Assembly (NCBI RefSeq): GCF_030127105.1
Contig: NZ_CP126161.1
Span: forward strand, 992,001-1,056,000
Origin: Haloarcula pelagica
Lineage (GTDB): Archaea; Halobacteriota; Halobacteria; Halobacteriales; Haloarculaceae
Length of the DNA: 64,000 nt
Direction of reading: 5' to 3'
The position numbers and the translations under genes were made by a program. The notes under the pieces were generated by a model. It did not search any database. It saw only the letters and a program-made list of their open reading frames with translations, and was not told the DNA's origin. Positions 52,131 to 61,185 of the stretch are shown in pieces (positions within the stretch are counted from its first letter, which is position 1; every line of letters starts with the position of its first letter).

Positions 52131-53159
52131 GTGCCCGTGCTGGTCGACCTGCTGACCGATGTCGCCGTCCGCGTCCTGCGGATCACGGTCTTCCTCTCGC
52201 TCGGGGTGTTCCTGGCGAACCTGGCGGTCGCGTTCGGTCTCGTCGAGAAAATCGCCGTCGTCTCCCAGTATCTCACCGCGCCAGCCAACCTCCCGGACGA
52301 GGTCGGGACCGCCATCCTGACGACGACGGCCTCGCCGACCGCTGGCTACGGGATGCTCGCGGACTTCCGCGAATCCGGGACCTTGGACGACCGGGCGACG
52401 CTGGTGGCCGTGACCATCAACACGTTCTTCGGGTTCGCCCAGCACATCGTCACCTTCTACGCGCCGATCCTGATCCCGATCCTCGGGCTCCGGGTCGGCC
52501 TGCTGTACGTCACGATGCGCGGCTTGGTCGCGTTGGCGATCACGCTCACCGGAATCGCCGCCGGCCGCGTCCTGCTCGCCCGCTCGACAGTCGAGACAGC
52601 CGCCAGCGCGACCGCTCCAGACGGCGGTCACGGCGACCGGGACGCGCTCGACGACCGGCCCGAGGGCCACGAGGCGGCCGTCCGGGAAGCGCTCGGCGAG
52701 ACCCGCGAGAAGGTCCGGGAGATCCTCCCCAGATTGGCGGCCATCTACGTCGTCGTCTCGATGCTCGTCGCCTATGCGGATCCGATCATGGCGGCGCTGG
52801 GACAGGGCGGGACGACGGTGACGACCGCCGCCGACGGCCTGGCGAGCCTGCTCGGACTGCCCGGGGCGGCGATTCCCGTGGTAGCGGCGTTCGCCCTCGA
52901 CACCACCAGCGGCGCGACGGTGCTCTCGCCGCTGGTCCGGGACGGCACTTTCACCGCACGGACCGCCGTGGCGACGATGCTGGTCGGCGGAATCGTCTCC
53001 TTCGCCGTCTCGACGTTCAAGCGGTCGATCCCGTTCCAGTACGGCATCTGGGGCCGGGAGTTCGGTTCGAAGGTCATCGTCGTCAACACGGGGCTGAAGA
53101 TCGTCTGGATCGCGCTGGCGCTTGCGGTGTTGCTCGTCCCCGATTACTCGATCTGGTAG
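52131..53159 (+). CDS. Nucleoside-recognition (GATE domain) membrane protein
   Basis: 342 aa from GTG 52131 with about eight hydrophobic segments. Two GATE-type halves are visible: AVRVLRITVFLSLGVFLANLAVAFGLVEKI plus TASPTAGYGMLADF, and LAAIYVVVSMLVAYADPIMAAL plus FALDTTSGATVLSPLVRDG. A polar linker (residues 155-200) lies between the halves. Related to spore-maturation and nucleoside-transporter gate proteins; the substrate is unknown. It overlaps the GNAT gene end by 16 nt. Confidence 0.8.
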   Translation: MPVLVDLLTDVAVRVLRITVFLSLGVFLANLAVAFGLVEKIAVVSQYLTAPANLPDEVGTAILTTTASPTAGYGMLADFRESGTLDDRATLVAVTINTFFGFAQHIVTFYAPILIPILGLRVGLLYVTMRGLVALAITLTGIAAGRVLLARSTVETAASATAPDGGHGDRDALDDRPEGHEAAVREALGETREKVREILPRLAAIYVVVSMLVAYADPIMAALGQGGTTVTTAADGLASLLGLPGAAIPVVAAFALDTTSGATVLSPLVRDGTFTARTAVATMLVGGIVSFAVSTFKRSIPFQYGIWGREFGSKVIVVNTGLKIVWIALALAVLLVPDYSIW

Positions 53160-53911
53160 GCCATCATCACCTCGTCGACGAGGTCGCCGTCGATGGTGTA
53201 GTGGTCCTTGCGGATGCCCTCGGTGTGCCAGCCGTGGTCGTCCAGAAAGGAGAGCGCCCGCTCGGAGCGCAGCGGGACGCTGTTGTACAGTTTCCGGTAG
53301 CCGTTGGCTCGCGCCCAGTCGGTCCCGCGTTCGAGCAGTTGGCTGCCGATCCCCTGGCCGCGGGCGTCACGGGCGACCCCGACGGTCAACTGGGCGGTCC
53401 CGCGCATGGTCTCGACCTGCGGGAGGTCCAGGTGACACCAACCGACGATCTCGCCGTCCATCGTCGCCACGAAGAAGACGCGGGACTCGACGGTGTTGTG
53501 GCGCGTGATCGCGTCCTCGTACAGCAGTTGCTCGGCGATGCTCTCGGCGATGACGTAGGTCCCGTCGGCCGAGACCTCCCGGATCAGTTCGACCAATCCC
53601 TCGAAGTCCTCGGGTCGGGACGGCCGGATGACGTACGTCTCCATCCCGGTGGTGTGTGACTCGACGGCGCCGATATCGAGCGCGAGCGACAGCGTCCCGC
53701 CCTGTTCCTGGAGGTACCCCTTCGCCAGGAGATGCTCCAGGGTCTCCTCGAACTCCCCTGGCGGGAGCCGCGTCGCCTCCTGGACCCGCTCCCGTGTCGC
53801 CGTCCCGTGGCGCTCGACGTACTGGTACAGCTCGCTGGCCGCGTTCGTCTCGAACGTCGGCCGTTCGATCGTGTCCATGCGCGTGCCATCGACTCGCACC
53901 CGCATAATCAT
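53144..53911 (-). CDS. GNAT acetyltransferase with N-terminal winged helix
   Basis: 255 aa. Residues 15-75 are a winged helix (ASELYQYVERHGTATRERVQEATRLPPGEFEETLEHLLAKGYLQE). Residues 90-255 are a GNAT domain with the acetyl-CoA loop VARDARGQGIGSQLLERGTDWAR (R/Q-x-x-G-x-G) and FFVATMDGEIVGWCHLDLP. The start may be MIMRVRV at 53911 or MDTIERP at 53878. It probably acetylates a small molecule or protein and may bind DNA. Confidence 0.85.
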   Translation of the reverse strand: MIMRVRVDGTRMDTIERPTFETNAASELYQYVERHGTATRERVQEATRLPPGEFEETLEHLLAKGYLQEQGGTLSLALDIGAVESHTTGMETYVIRPSRPEDFEGLVELIREVSADGTYVIAESIAEQLLYEDAITRHNTVESRVFFVATMDGEIVGWCHLDLPQVETMRGTAQLTVGVARDARGQGIGSQLLERGTDWARANGYRKLYNSVPLRSERALSFLDDHGWHTEGIRKDHYTIDGDLVDEVMMAYQIE

Positions 53912-53950
53912 TGTCGTTTGTTAACAAGAGGAGTCGCCCGGGCCGGGGAA

Positions 53951-54844
53951 TCAGGCGGACTCGGGGATGGGATCGGAGATGACGACCGCGGTCCCCTCGA
54001 CGACGCTGTTGCCCTCGCTGTCGTCGACCGCGGTCGTCAGCCGGAAGCGGTCGTCGGTGATCTGTTCGACGACCTCACAGTGGGCGGTGACGCGCTCGCC
54101 GATGTCGACGGGGCCGCGGTAACTGACCTCCTGGGAGATGTAGATGGTCAGCCCCGGGAGCCGGGCCAGCGCGGCGCTGATGATGCCCGAGACGAGCGTC
54201 CCGTGGACGATCCGCCGGCCGAAGCGGGTCCCCTCGGCGAACGTGTCGTCGAGGTGGAGGCGGTTGGTGTCCCCGCTGGCTTCGGCGAAGGCCTCGACAT
54301 CGTCCTGATCGAGGGTCTTGCTGAACCGGACGTGATCGCCCACGTCGATGCCGTCGGCGACGCCGTAGCTCTCGAACTCCCAGCCGTCGCGCTCGTAACT
54401 GGTGTCGGGCCGTCTGAAGCGGGTCCGCTGGGTCTGGGCCTCCGTGGTCGGCCGTGGGTGCGCGAAGTGTGGCAGGTAGTTCGAGATGTCCGTCGTCGTC
54501 ACGACGCCGACCAGCGCCCCGTCCCCGACGACGGGGAGTTTCTTGATCCCGTGGGTTCGCAGTCGCTCGACGGCGTCCTCGACGGTGGCGTCGGGGCCGA
54601 TCGTGACCAGCGCCGTCGACATCACGTCGCCGACGGTCAGCGCCCGGGTGTCGCCCTCCGCGGCGGTGACCGCGACGATGTCGCTCTCGGTGATGATTCC
54701 GACGGTCTCGCCGCCGGACTGGACGACGAGCGAGCCGATCCCCTCGTCCCGAAGCCGTGCGGCGGCGTCGACGATCGCTGTCTCGGCGGTGACGGTCCGG
54801 GCGGGCGTGTTCATCACGTCCCGGACGGGCAGGTCGACGAGCAT
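53951..54844 (-). CDS. CBS-pair fused to MaoC-like hot-dog dehydratase
   Basis: 297 aa. Residues 1-130 are two CBS motifs (VRDVMNTPARTVTAETAIVDAAARL and VGDVMSTALVTIGPDATVEDAVERL ... KKLPVVGDGALVGVVTTTDI). Residues 155-297 are a MaoC/R-hydratase hot-dog domain with catalytic EAFAEASGDTNRLHLDD and FGRRIVHGTLVSGIISAALARLPG. CBS motifs normally bind adenylates, so the enoyl-CoA hydratase-like half is probably regulated by energy charge or AdoMet. Fusion of these two domains is uncommon. Confidence 0.88.
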   Translation of the reverse strand: MLVDLPVRDVMNTPARTVTAETAIVDAAARLRDEGIGSLVVQSGGETVGIITESDIVAVTAAEGDTRALTVGDVMSTALVTIGPDATVEDAVERLRTHGIKKLPVVGDGALVGVVTTTDISNYLPHFAHPRPTTEAQTQRTRFRRPDTSYERDGWEFESYGVADGIDVGDHVRFSKTLDQDDVEAFAEASGDTNRLHLDDTFAEGTRFGRRIVHGTLVSGIISAALARLPGLTIYISQEVSYRGPVDIGERVTAHCEVVEQITDDRFRLTTAVDDSEGNSVVEGTAVVISDPIPESA

Positions 54845-54935
54845 GGTACCGGACACCACACAGCCGAGCGGTATAACTCTCGGCCCGGCGACGGCGCCCG
54901 GCAGACTTGTGGTCGTGGCCCTCCTCGACCCGGCA

Positions 54936-55916
54936 ATGCGAGTCCCCGCCGTCCTGTGCTGTCTCGTGCTCGTCGTCGCCGGCTGTGGCGGGCTCTCGAC
55001 ACCGGCCGAGCCCACGCTAGCGGACGACACCACGCCGACGGCCGAGCCGGTGGGACCAACGGTGGGTACCGTGACCGATGTCCCGCCGCCCCGACCCGCC
55101 GTCGAGGTGTCCGTGACGGCCGTCGTCGACGGCGACACCATCCGTGTCGAGTACGCGAACGGGACCAGAGACACCGTTCGGCTCGTCGGCGTCGACACGC
55201 CCGAGGTCCACGCCGAGAACGACCCGCCGGAGTTCGAGGGGGTCCCGGACACGACAGCGGGCGCGACCTGTCTCCGCGAGGCCGGAATCGACGCCTCGAA
55301 CCTGGCGAAAGACCGGCTGCTGGGCCGGACGGTCGGGCTGGCGTTCGACCCGAACCTCGACCGACGGGGCTACTACGACCGGCTGCTCGCCTACGTCGTC
55401 GTCGAGGACCGGCTGTTCAACTACGGACTCGTCCGCTCGGGTCACGCCCGGGTGTACGACAGCGACTTCACCCGGAAGACTGCCTTCGACCGGGCCGAGA
55501 GCGAGGCCAGAGAAGCGGGGCGTGGCCTGTGGCAGTGTGCCGACGGTGCGACCGCCGTTGCGGACGGCGGCACCGTCACGGCCGGCGCGTCGGGGCTGGC
55601 GATCACCGCAATCGATTACGACGCGCCCGGCAACGACAACGAGAACCTGAACGCCGAGTCGGTGACGCTCACGAACCGCGGCGACGAAGCGCTCTCACTC
55701 GCCGGCTGGACGGTCAGCGACGACGCGGACCACCGCTACACGTTCGGCGACCTGACGCTGACACCGGGCGCGTCGGTCACGCTACACACCGGCAGCGGCA
55801 CCGACACCGACAGCGATGTCTACTGGGGGCGTGAGGGCGCGGTCTGGAACAACGGCGGGGACACGGTAACCGTGCGGGACGCCGGTGGCACGGTGGTCGT
55901 CGAACGGTCCTACTGA
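54936..55916 (+). CDS. Secreted thermonuclease with lamin-tail domain
   Basis: 326 aa lipoprotein. Lipobox signal MRVPAVLCCLVLVVAGC, then a Thr/Pro-rich linker. The staphylococcal-nuclease domain (residues 60-210) has VTAVVDGDTIRVEYANGTRD and RLVGVDTPEVHAEND; the catalytic region GRTVGLAFDPNLDRRGYYDRLLAYVVVEDRLFNYGLVRSG is well kept. A lamin-tail domain (about residues 225-325, AITAIDYDAPGNDNENLNAESVTLTNRGDEALSLAGWTVSD) follows. Both are extracellular, so it likely degrades DNA or RNA at the cell surface. Confidence 0.87.
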   Translation: MRVPAVLCCLVLVVAGCGGLSTPAEPTLADDTTPTAEPVGPTVGTVTDVPPPRPAVEVSVTAVVDGDTIRVEYANGTRDTVRLVGVDTPEVHAENDPPEFEGVPDTTAGATCLREAGIDASNLAKDRLLGRTVGLAFDPNLDRRGYYDRLLAYVVVEDRLFNYGLVRSGHARVYDSDFTRKTAFDRAESEAREAGRGLWQCADGATAVADGGTVTAGASGLAITAIDYDAPGNDNENLNAESVTLTNRGDEALSLAGWTVSDDADHRYTFGDLTLTPGASVTLHTGSGTDTDSDVYWGREGAVWNNGGDTVTVRDAGGTVVVERSY

Positions 55917-55928
55917 GCAAGAGCGGGA

Positions 55929-56147
55929 TCAGCCGCGCGTGGTCAGCAGCGGCGACGGCCGTGCGCGCAGCCACCGGGTGACGCCGCCGGCCAGCGCCGA
56001 CGCCATCACCGCAAACAGCGCCAGCAGGGAGAACGCGGCCCCGGCGGCGCCAACGGTCGTGAGGACCCCGTTACCGAGGAGGTCGCCGGCGAGCGTCAGC
56101 GCGAGCGCGAGGAGGTGTGCTTCGAGCAATCGAATCTGTGTCGTCAT
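55929..56147 (-). CDS. Small two-span membrane protein
   Basis: 72 aa. Hydrophobic stretches LLALALTLAGDLLGNGVLTTVGAAG and FSLLALFAVMASALAGGVTRWL. No known motif. It is divergent from the molybdopterin enzyme gene. Confidence 0.6.
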   Translation of the reverse strand: MTTQIRLLEAHLLALALTLAGDLLGNGVLTTVGAAGAAFSLLALFAVMASALAGGVTRWLRARPSPLLTTRG

Positions 56148-56263
56148 TTCCTAGGGGAGACAGGGGCCCCAGGCGGGTAAGCAGCGCGCGAGCCGTGCCG
56201 ACAGGGGACTGAGTGACACGCTCGCGACCCGCAGTATTTGTCCGTCCAGCGCCAACGAGGGGC

Positions 56264-57319
56264 ATGGACTACCGGCAGTTGACTCCCGCGCCGCGAGCCG
56301 TCGACTGGGGCCTGCTGGTCTCGGTCGCCACGCTGCTTGCGACTGGCGTGGCGACCATGTTCACCGGGACACCGGCGACCGCCTGGGTCATCGACCTCCA
56401 CGCCATCGCGGGCGTCGTCCTGATCGCGCTTCTCCCGATGAAGCTCTGGCGGGTGCGCCACCGCGTGACGCCCGACCGCCTGACCGCGCCGCGGGCGCTC
56501 TCGGTCGTGCTGGCGGTCGACGCGACGGCGGCGCTCGTGACCGGCGTCTGGTGGATCTTCGGCGGGACGCTTGACCTGGGGCCGTGGGGACTGTTTCACC
56601 TCCACGTCGGGCTCGGACTGCTGGTCCCGCCGCTCTTGCTGTGGCACCTCCGCTATCGGTTCCACACGCCGACCCGGCGGACGATCGGCGGCCGGCGAAA
56701 CGTCCTGGCCTACGCCGGCGTCCTCACCGCGGGGGCGCTGGTCTGGCGCGTCCAGCAACCGGTCAACGAGTTGCTGGACACTGCGGGCGCCGACCGGCGG
56801 TTCACCGGCTCGCGCGAGGACGGCAGCCGGCAGGGCAACCGCTTCCCGGTGACCAGTTGGGTGGCCGACGACCCCGACCCGGTCGATCCGGCCGACTGGA
56901 CGCTCGCGGTCACCGGCCGGGTCGGGAACCCGAGCGAGTACGCCGCCGACGAGATCGGCCCCGCCGACAGCGAGGACGCCCTGCTCGACTGTACGAGCGG
57001 GTGGTACTCCGAGCACGAGTGGCGCGGCGTCCGCGTGGGGAATCTGCTCGACGCCGCCGAGACCGACGACGCCGCTGCCTGGGTCCAGTTTCGCTCGGTG
57101 ACGGGCTACCGCTGGAGTCTGCCGATCGAGGAGGCCAGGGACGCGCTGCTCGCCACGCACGTCGACGACGAACGGCTTTCCCACGGCCACGGCTTCCCGC
57201 TGCGGCTGGTCGCGCCCGACCGCCGGGGGTTCCAGTGGGTGAAGTGGGTCACCGAAGTCCGGGTGAGCAAGCGCCGAGAGATCGGCGAGTGGCTGGCGAT
57301 CTTCGTCAGCGGGTTCTGA
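56264..57319 (+). CDS. Molybdopterin-dependent oxidoreductase with membrane cytochrome-like half
   Basis: 351 aa. The first 150 residues hold four or five hydrophobic segments with histidines suited to heme (DLHAIAGVVLIALLP, GLFHLHVGLGLLVPPLLLWHLRY), like a cytochrome b561-type electron partner. Residues 185-351 form a sulfite-oxidase/YedY-type Moco domain: FPVTSWVADDPDPVDPADWTLAVTGRV, ligand Cys243 in LLDCTSGWYSEHEWRGV, and PLRLVAPDRRGFQWVKWVTEV. One chain thus combines catalytic and electron-carrying parts; the substrate is unknown (sulfite or oxidised methionine in relatives). Confidence 0.86.
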   Translation: MDYRQLTPAPRAVDWGLLVSVATLLATGVATMFTGTPATAWVIDLHAIAGVVLIALLPMKLWRVRHRVTPDRLTAPRALSVVLAVDATAALVTGVWWIFGGTLDLGPWGLFHLHVGLGLLVPPLLLWHLRYRFHTPTRRTIGGRRNVLAYAGVLTAGALVWRVQQPVNELLDTAGADRRFTGSREDGSRQGNRFPVTSWVADDPDPVDPADWTLAVTGRVGNPSEYAADEIGPADSEDALLDCTSGWYSEHEWRGVRVGNLLDAAETDDAAAWVQFRSVTGYRWSLPIEEARDALLATHVDDERLSHGHGFPLRLVAPDRRGFQWVKWVTEVRVSKRREIGEWLAIFVSGF

Positions 57320-57337
57320 CTGGACGGCTCGCGGCCG

Positions 57338-57955
57338 CTACACCATCGCCCGGAGCGTCTGCCAGAAGGAGGGGCCGTCCTCGTCCTCGTAGTGGATCGG
57401 GACGAAGCCCGCCGACCGAGCGCCCTCCACGTCGCCCTCGTAGTCGTTGCCGACCATGACGTACTCCTCGGCGTCGATGCGTTCCCGCAGGCGGTCGAAC
57501 GGCGCCGGGTCGGGCTTGTGGGCGCCCGCCTCGTAGGAGGCGACGATGGCCTCGAAGTACTCGGCCAGGCCGTGGTGGGCGAGTTTCCGGCGTTGCCAGT
57601 CGGGTTCGCCGTTGGTGATCACGCCAAGCGGGCCGTCCTCGGCGAGGGCGTCGAGACAGTCGACGGTCCCCTCCCGGACCGTCGAGTGCTCGCATTCGTA
57701 CTCCAGAAGCGTCCGGACCATCGCGTCGGGGTCGGCGTCCGCGCCGGCGTCCTCGACGACGGCGGCCATCGCTGCCCGCTGTGGGTTCGGCTCCAGGGCG
57801 TCGAAGGCAGTCCGAAAGGCCTCACGGCCCGCGTCGTGGCGTGCCGGGTCGCGGTCGATCCCGTGGGCCGCGAACACGTCGGCGACGATCTCGTCGTACG
57901 GGCGGTCGAAGTGGATCAGCGTCCCGTCGAGATCGAAACAGACCGCGGTCGTCAT
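57338..57955 (-). CDS. HAD-superfamily hydrolase
   Basis: 205 aa, phosphatase fold. Motif I is CFDLDGTLIHFD (Asp8, Asp10), motif II is GVITNGEPDWQRRKL, and motif III/IV is HKPDPAPFDRL plus MVGNDYEGDVEGARSAGF. It overlaps the UPF0201 gene by 4 nt, so a three-gene operon with UPF0200. Probably a phosphoglycolate phosphatase-type enzyme; the substrate is unknown. Confidence 0.9.
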   Translation of the reverse strand: MTTAVCFDLDGTLIHFDRPYDEIVADVFAAHGIDRDPARHDAGREAFRTAFDALEPNPQRAAMAAVVEDAGADADPDAMVRTLLEYECEHSTVREGTVDCLDALAEDGPLGVITNGEPDWQRRKLAHHGLAEYFEAIVASYEAGAHKPDPAPFDRLRERIDAEEYVMVGNDYEGDVEGARSAGFVPIHYEDEDGPSFWQTLRAMV

Positions 57956-58368
57956 TCGGTGTCGACGGGCGTGCCGTCCTCGGTCGGCGGCGCGACGTAG
58001 TCGATGTACGACTCGGCGTCGGGGTCGCGGACGATCACCTCGACGTGGATGTCGCCCAGCTCAGAGGGCTCGCCGACGGCGAAGTTGATCCGGCCCTCGA
58101 AGGCCGCCTGCTTCTTCAGGTCGAAGGCGAACCGGTCGTCCGAAAGGGAGTCGAAGAACACGGAGCGGGCGGTGTCGAGGATCTCGTACTCGTGGAGCAA
58201 CTGGGAGAACCCGTCCAGCGTGTGGACCTCGGCGGCCAGTTCGCCGGGCCGCTGCTCGGGGTCGGCCTCGGGGAAGAGGTTCCGGACGGCGTCGGCGACC
58301 CGCTCGGTCACCTCGGTGTCGTTGACCGGCGCGACGATGCGAACGTCGACACTGTAGACGGCGCTCAT
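57952..58368 (-). CDS. UPF0201 RNA-binding-like protein
   Basis: 138 aa. SVDVRIVAPVNDTEVTERVADAVRNLFPEAD and FFDSLSDDRFAFDLKKQAAFEGRINF match UPF0201 (COG1325), considered an RNA-binding protein of archaea. It overlaps both neighbours by 4 nt (HAD gene downstream, UPF0200 ATPase upstream). Confidence 0.87.
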   Translation of the reverse strand: MSAVYSVDVRIVAPVNDTEVTERVADAVRNLFPEADPEQRPGELAAEVHTLDGFSQLLHEYEILDTARSVFFDSLSDDRFAFDLKKQAAFEGRINFAVGEPSELGDIHVEVIVRDPDAESYIDYVAPPTEDGTPVDTE

Positions 58369-58925
58369 TCCAGCCCCTCCGGCCCCTCACGCAGGAGCGT
58401 CCGCACTTTCCGCTGGAAGGCCGCCAGCGTCTCGGTGTTCTCGATCGTGCGGTCCGCCATCTCGATGGCCGCGCCCATCCCGAAGCCCAGTTCCCGCTCA
58501 TCGCGCTCTTCGAGGGACTCGCCGCCGTCGGCCGCGCCGGCGTCCCGGCCCCGCAGGTCCAGGCGCTCTGCGCGCAACTCGAAGGGGGCGTCGATCTCGA
58601 CGAGGACGAACGCCTCGCCGAAGGCCTCCCGGAACGCTTCGACCTCGGTGTCGGATCGGATACCGTCGACCAGCACCGTGTCGGCGTCGTCGAGGTTGTC
58701 CTCGATGATCGGGAGCGACCGCTCGGCGATGGCTCCCGGCCCGTTCTCCTCGCGCAGCGCCTTCGCGACGGCCCCGTGTTCGGTCGCGGGATCGAGCCCC
58801 CGCTCGCGACACTCCGCGCGGATCACGTCGCCCATCGTCACGACGGGAACCCCCTGGTCGGCGGCGACGTTGGCCGCCTCGCTCTTGCCGCTGCCGGGCA
58901 GTCCGACGATACCGATAACTGTCAT
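58365..58925 (-). CDS. UPF0200 AAA/adenylate-kinase-like ATPase
   Basis: 186 aa from ATG 58925 (MTVIGIVGLPGSGKSEAANVA). Walker A GLPGSGKS; a distal VLVDGIRSDTEVEAFREAFG resembles the Asp-containing strand of dephospho-CoA kinase-type kinases; FELRAERLDLRGR is next. It is a recurrent neighbour of UPF0201, and here their ends overlap by 4 nt. The function is unresolved. Confidence 0.88.
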   Translation of the reverse strand: MTVIGIVGLPGSGKSEAANVAADQGVPVVTMGDVIRAECRERGLDPATEHGAVAKALREENGPGAIAERSLPIIEDNLDDADTVLVDGIRSDTEVEAFREAFGEAFVLVEIDAPFELRAERLDLRGRDAGAADGGESLEERDERELGFGMGAAIEMADRTIENTETLAAFQRKVRTLLREGPEGLE

Positions 58926-58957
58926 TGCCGAGCGTTGGCCAGCGGCGGGCAAAAGCC

Positions 58958-59800
58958 CTAGCGTTCTCGCACGACGACGAACTCCGCGAGGTCCTTCAGA
59001 TACTCCAGGGACTGCGAGTCCGGCGCGTCGACGGTCGAGAGCGCCTCCAGGGCGGCGTCGGACTCCCCGCGAGCGCGCTCGTTTGCCTCCTCGGTCGACA
59101 GTTCGGTCACCTCGACCAGGGACGGTCGCTCCATCTCGGCGTCGTGTCCCGTCGGCTTGCCGAGGGTCTCCGCGTCGGCGGTCGCGTCGAGCACGTCGTC
59201 GCGCATCTGGAAGGCGACGCCGACCCGCTCGGCGTACTCGCCCATCGCCTCGACCGTGTAGGCGTCGGCGTCGGCGGCGATCGCGCCCAGTTCGGCGGCC
59301 GCCCGGAACAGTGCGCCGGTCTTTCGCCGGGCCAGTTCCATGTATTCGGCCTCGTTCGTGGGCTGGGCGACCAGTTCGGTCGCCTCGCCCTCGCCGAGTT
59401 CGACCATCGACTCCGCGACGGTCTGCATCGCTCGCTCGTCCGCCGAAAAGAGGGCAAAGGCCTCGCCGAGCAGGCCGTCGGAGGCGATGATCGCCGGGCC
59501 GTGGCCGTACTCGGCCCAGGCCGCCGGCGTCCCGCGGCGGAGTTCGGACTCGTCGATGATGTCGTCGATGACCAGCGAGGCGTTGTGGACGAGTTCGATG
59601 CCGACGGCGTAGTCGACGGCGTCGGCAGGGTCACCGCCCAGGGCTTCACAGACCAGCACCGTGACCGTCGGTCGGACGCGCTTCCCGCCCGAGAGCGCGA
59701 CGTGACGGACCTGCGCTGCCAGTTCCGTCGGCTCGATGTCGTCGAGGACGGCCCGTAACCGGTCCTCGACGCGGTCACGTCGCTGCTCTAGATACTCCAT
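58958..59800 (-). CDS. Polyprenyl (geranylgeranyl-type) diphosphate synthase
   Basis: 280 aa, chain-elongating isoprenyl transferase feeding archaeal lipid synthesis. The first Asp-rich motif is DDIIDE (Asp79, Asp80, Asp83), preceded by GGKRVRPTVTVLVCEALGG. The second motif is QMRDDVLDATADAE (DDxxD). The residue before the first motif is Leu-Val-Ile, and product length (C15, C20 or longer) cannot be called. It is shorter than typical GGPS (330 aa) by an N-terminal segment. It lies 32 nt upstream of the UPF0200 gene, on the same strand. Confidence 0.88.
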   Translation of the reverse strand: MEYLEQRRDRVEDRLRAVLDDIEPTELAAQVRHVALSGGKRVRPTVTVLVCEALGGDPADAVDYAVGIELVHNASLVIDDIIDESELRRGTPAAWAEYGHGPAIIASDGLLGEAFALFSADERAMQTVAESMVELGEGEATELVAQPTNEAEYMELARRKTGALFRAAAELGAIAADADAYTVEAMGEYAERVGVAFQMRDDVLDATADAETLGKPTGHDAEMERPSLVEVTELSTEEANERARGESDAALEALSTVDAPDSQSLEYLKDLAEFVVVRER

Positions 59801-59916
59801 CACCTCCCGCTTAGGACCACCCCGAAAAGTACCTGACGACACATCCCGCCGGCGCCGTGGCCCGGACTCGGCGGTGGCAGCACGGGCGGACGCCGTGACA
59901 GCGCGTCGAGAACGGG

Positions 59917-61029
59917 CTACTCGTCGAAGTCGGTGATGTCCTCGTCGGGGAACGAGATGAGGTTCTCCCGCCCGATCCGGAGCTTGTCGATCCGGTCGTC
60001 CTCGTCCATCGAGGACAGGAGTTGCGAGACCTTCGCGTTCGACCAGCCGGTCTCTTTGACGATGCGGGCCTGTTTCATCCGCCCGCCGTTCTGTTCGAGC
60101 AGGCGCTCGACCCGCTCCTCGTCGCTGAGGAGTTCGGTGTCGATCTCCTCGGTCGGCTCCTCGGTCTCGTCGGCGCTTGCCGCCGCCGCCCCGCTTCCGC
60201 CGTCGTCGGGCCCGCTCTCGGTCGGCGCGGCGGGTTCGCCGGCGCTTCCCTGCCGGGTCATGTAGCCGACGACTGCCACGACGCCGACGACGATGACGGC
60301 GACGCCGAACCACAGCGGGACACCGCCGGCGAAGGGCTGTTCGGGGGTCGCCGTCGGTGTCGGCGTCGGCGTGGCCTGATCGCCCGTGTAGACGATTCGG
60401 AGCGTCCCCGGCTCGAACGTCCGTGGCCCCTCGAAGCGGAGGCGACCGTTCTCGACGCCGATGGGGGCGCTGTCGACGCCGTAGCCCGTCGGCGGCGAGA
60501 TGATGAACGTATCGTTCTCTCCGAGACTCCGGAACCAGGTCCCGTCGGTCGTGTTGAACGCGTCGTCGATGACGAGCCGGTCGCTCTCAGTGACCGCGAA
60601 GTCGGTCCACGTAAACGACAGCGTGAGCGTCCCGCGGTTCCCGTCGACATCGTACGCGCGGTCGATGTCGGTGATGTTCATCTGGCGGCCGGTCGCTTCG
60701 ATCGCTTCCTGGTTAGCGGCTCGAAACGCCGCCAGCTGGCCGGTTCCGGTCTCGCCAGCGACGTAGTCTTCACCGAGCGATCGGAACGTCTCGACTTCGG
60801 TCGAACTCTCCAGGGCGTAGGTCTGTGTGACGGTCCAGCGTGCGTCCCCGTCGGGCCTGAGCTGGAGCTCGATCGTCGCGGCCTCGGAGACCGCTCCGTC
60901 GGTCGCCGTCGGCGTCGACTGTTGGGGGGCGGTCGGTGCCGCGCTCGTAGCCATCGCTGTGGCCGCCGGAGCCAGCAACAGTGACGCGAGCAGGAGGGCA
61001 AAGAGGGAACCGGATAGCCGCAGGGACAT
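59917..61029 (-). CDS. Membrane-anchored surface protein with cytoplasmic winged helix
   Basis: 370 aa. Signal peptide (SLFALLLASLLLAPAATAMA), an extracellular beta domain of ~200 residues (IELQLRPDGDARWTVTQTYAL ... GTLTLSFTWTDF), and a Thr/Pro linker (TPTPTPTATPEQP). One membrane span (VPLWFGVAVIVVGVVAVVGYM) precedes a cytoplasmic winged helix (RVERLLEQNGGRMKQARIVKETGWSNAKVSQLLSSMDEDDRIDKLRIGREN). It is a one-component surface-to-DNA signalling protein by layout. Divergent from the 61186 gene. Confidence 0.82.
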   Translation of the reverse strand: MSLRLSGSLFALLLASLLLAPAATAMATSAAPTAPQQSTPTATDGAVSEAATIELQLRPDGDARWTVTQTYALESSTEVETFRSLGEDYVAGETGTGQLAAFRAANQEAIEATGRQMNITDIDRAYDVDGNRGTLTLSFTWTDFAVTESDRLVIDDAFNTTDGTWFRSLGENDTFIISPPTGYGVDSAPIGVENGRLRFEGPRTFEPGTLRIVYTGDQATPTPTPTATPEQPFAGGVPLWFGVAVIVVGVVAVVGYMTRQGSAGEPAAPTESGPDDGGSGAAAASADETEEPTEEIDTELLSDEERVERLLEQNGGRMKQARIVKETGWSNAKVSQLLSSMDEDDRIDKLRIGRENLISFPDEDITDFDE

Positions 61030-61185
61030 TTTCCAGCCGTGAGTCCACAGCCCGTGGGGAAAACGCTTTCCATCCGGGAATAAAACTTCAACGCCCCGCG
61101 TGAAACGTCTCGACGCCTCTCGGAGCAGGATATCCAGTGTGCGAATGTGGGGCATTTTTGTATTCCGGCGGTCTATCCGGGACTG

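Noticed and set aside
51692-53659. 655-codon plus-strand frame over the histidine kinase and nucleoside-recognition genes
   Set aside because: Arg/Pro-rich shadow frame; real products are on the other frames with clear motifs.
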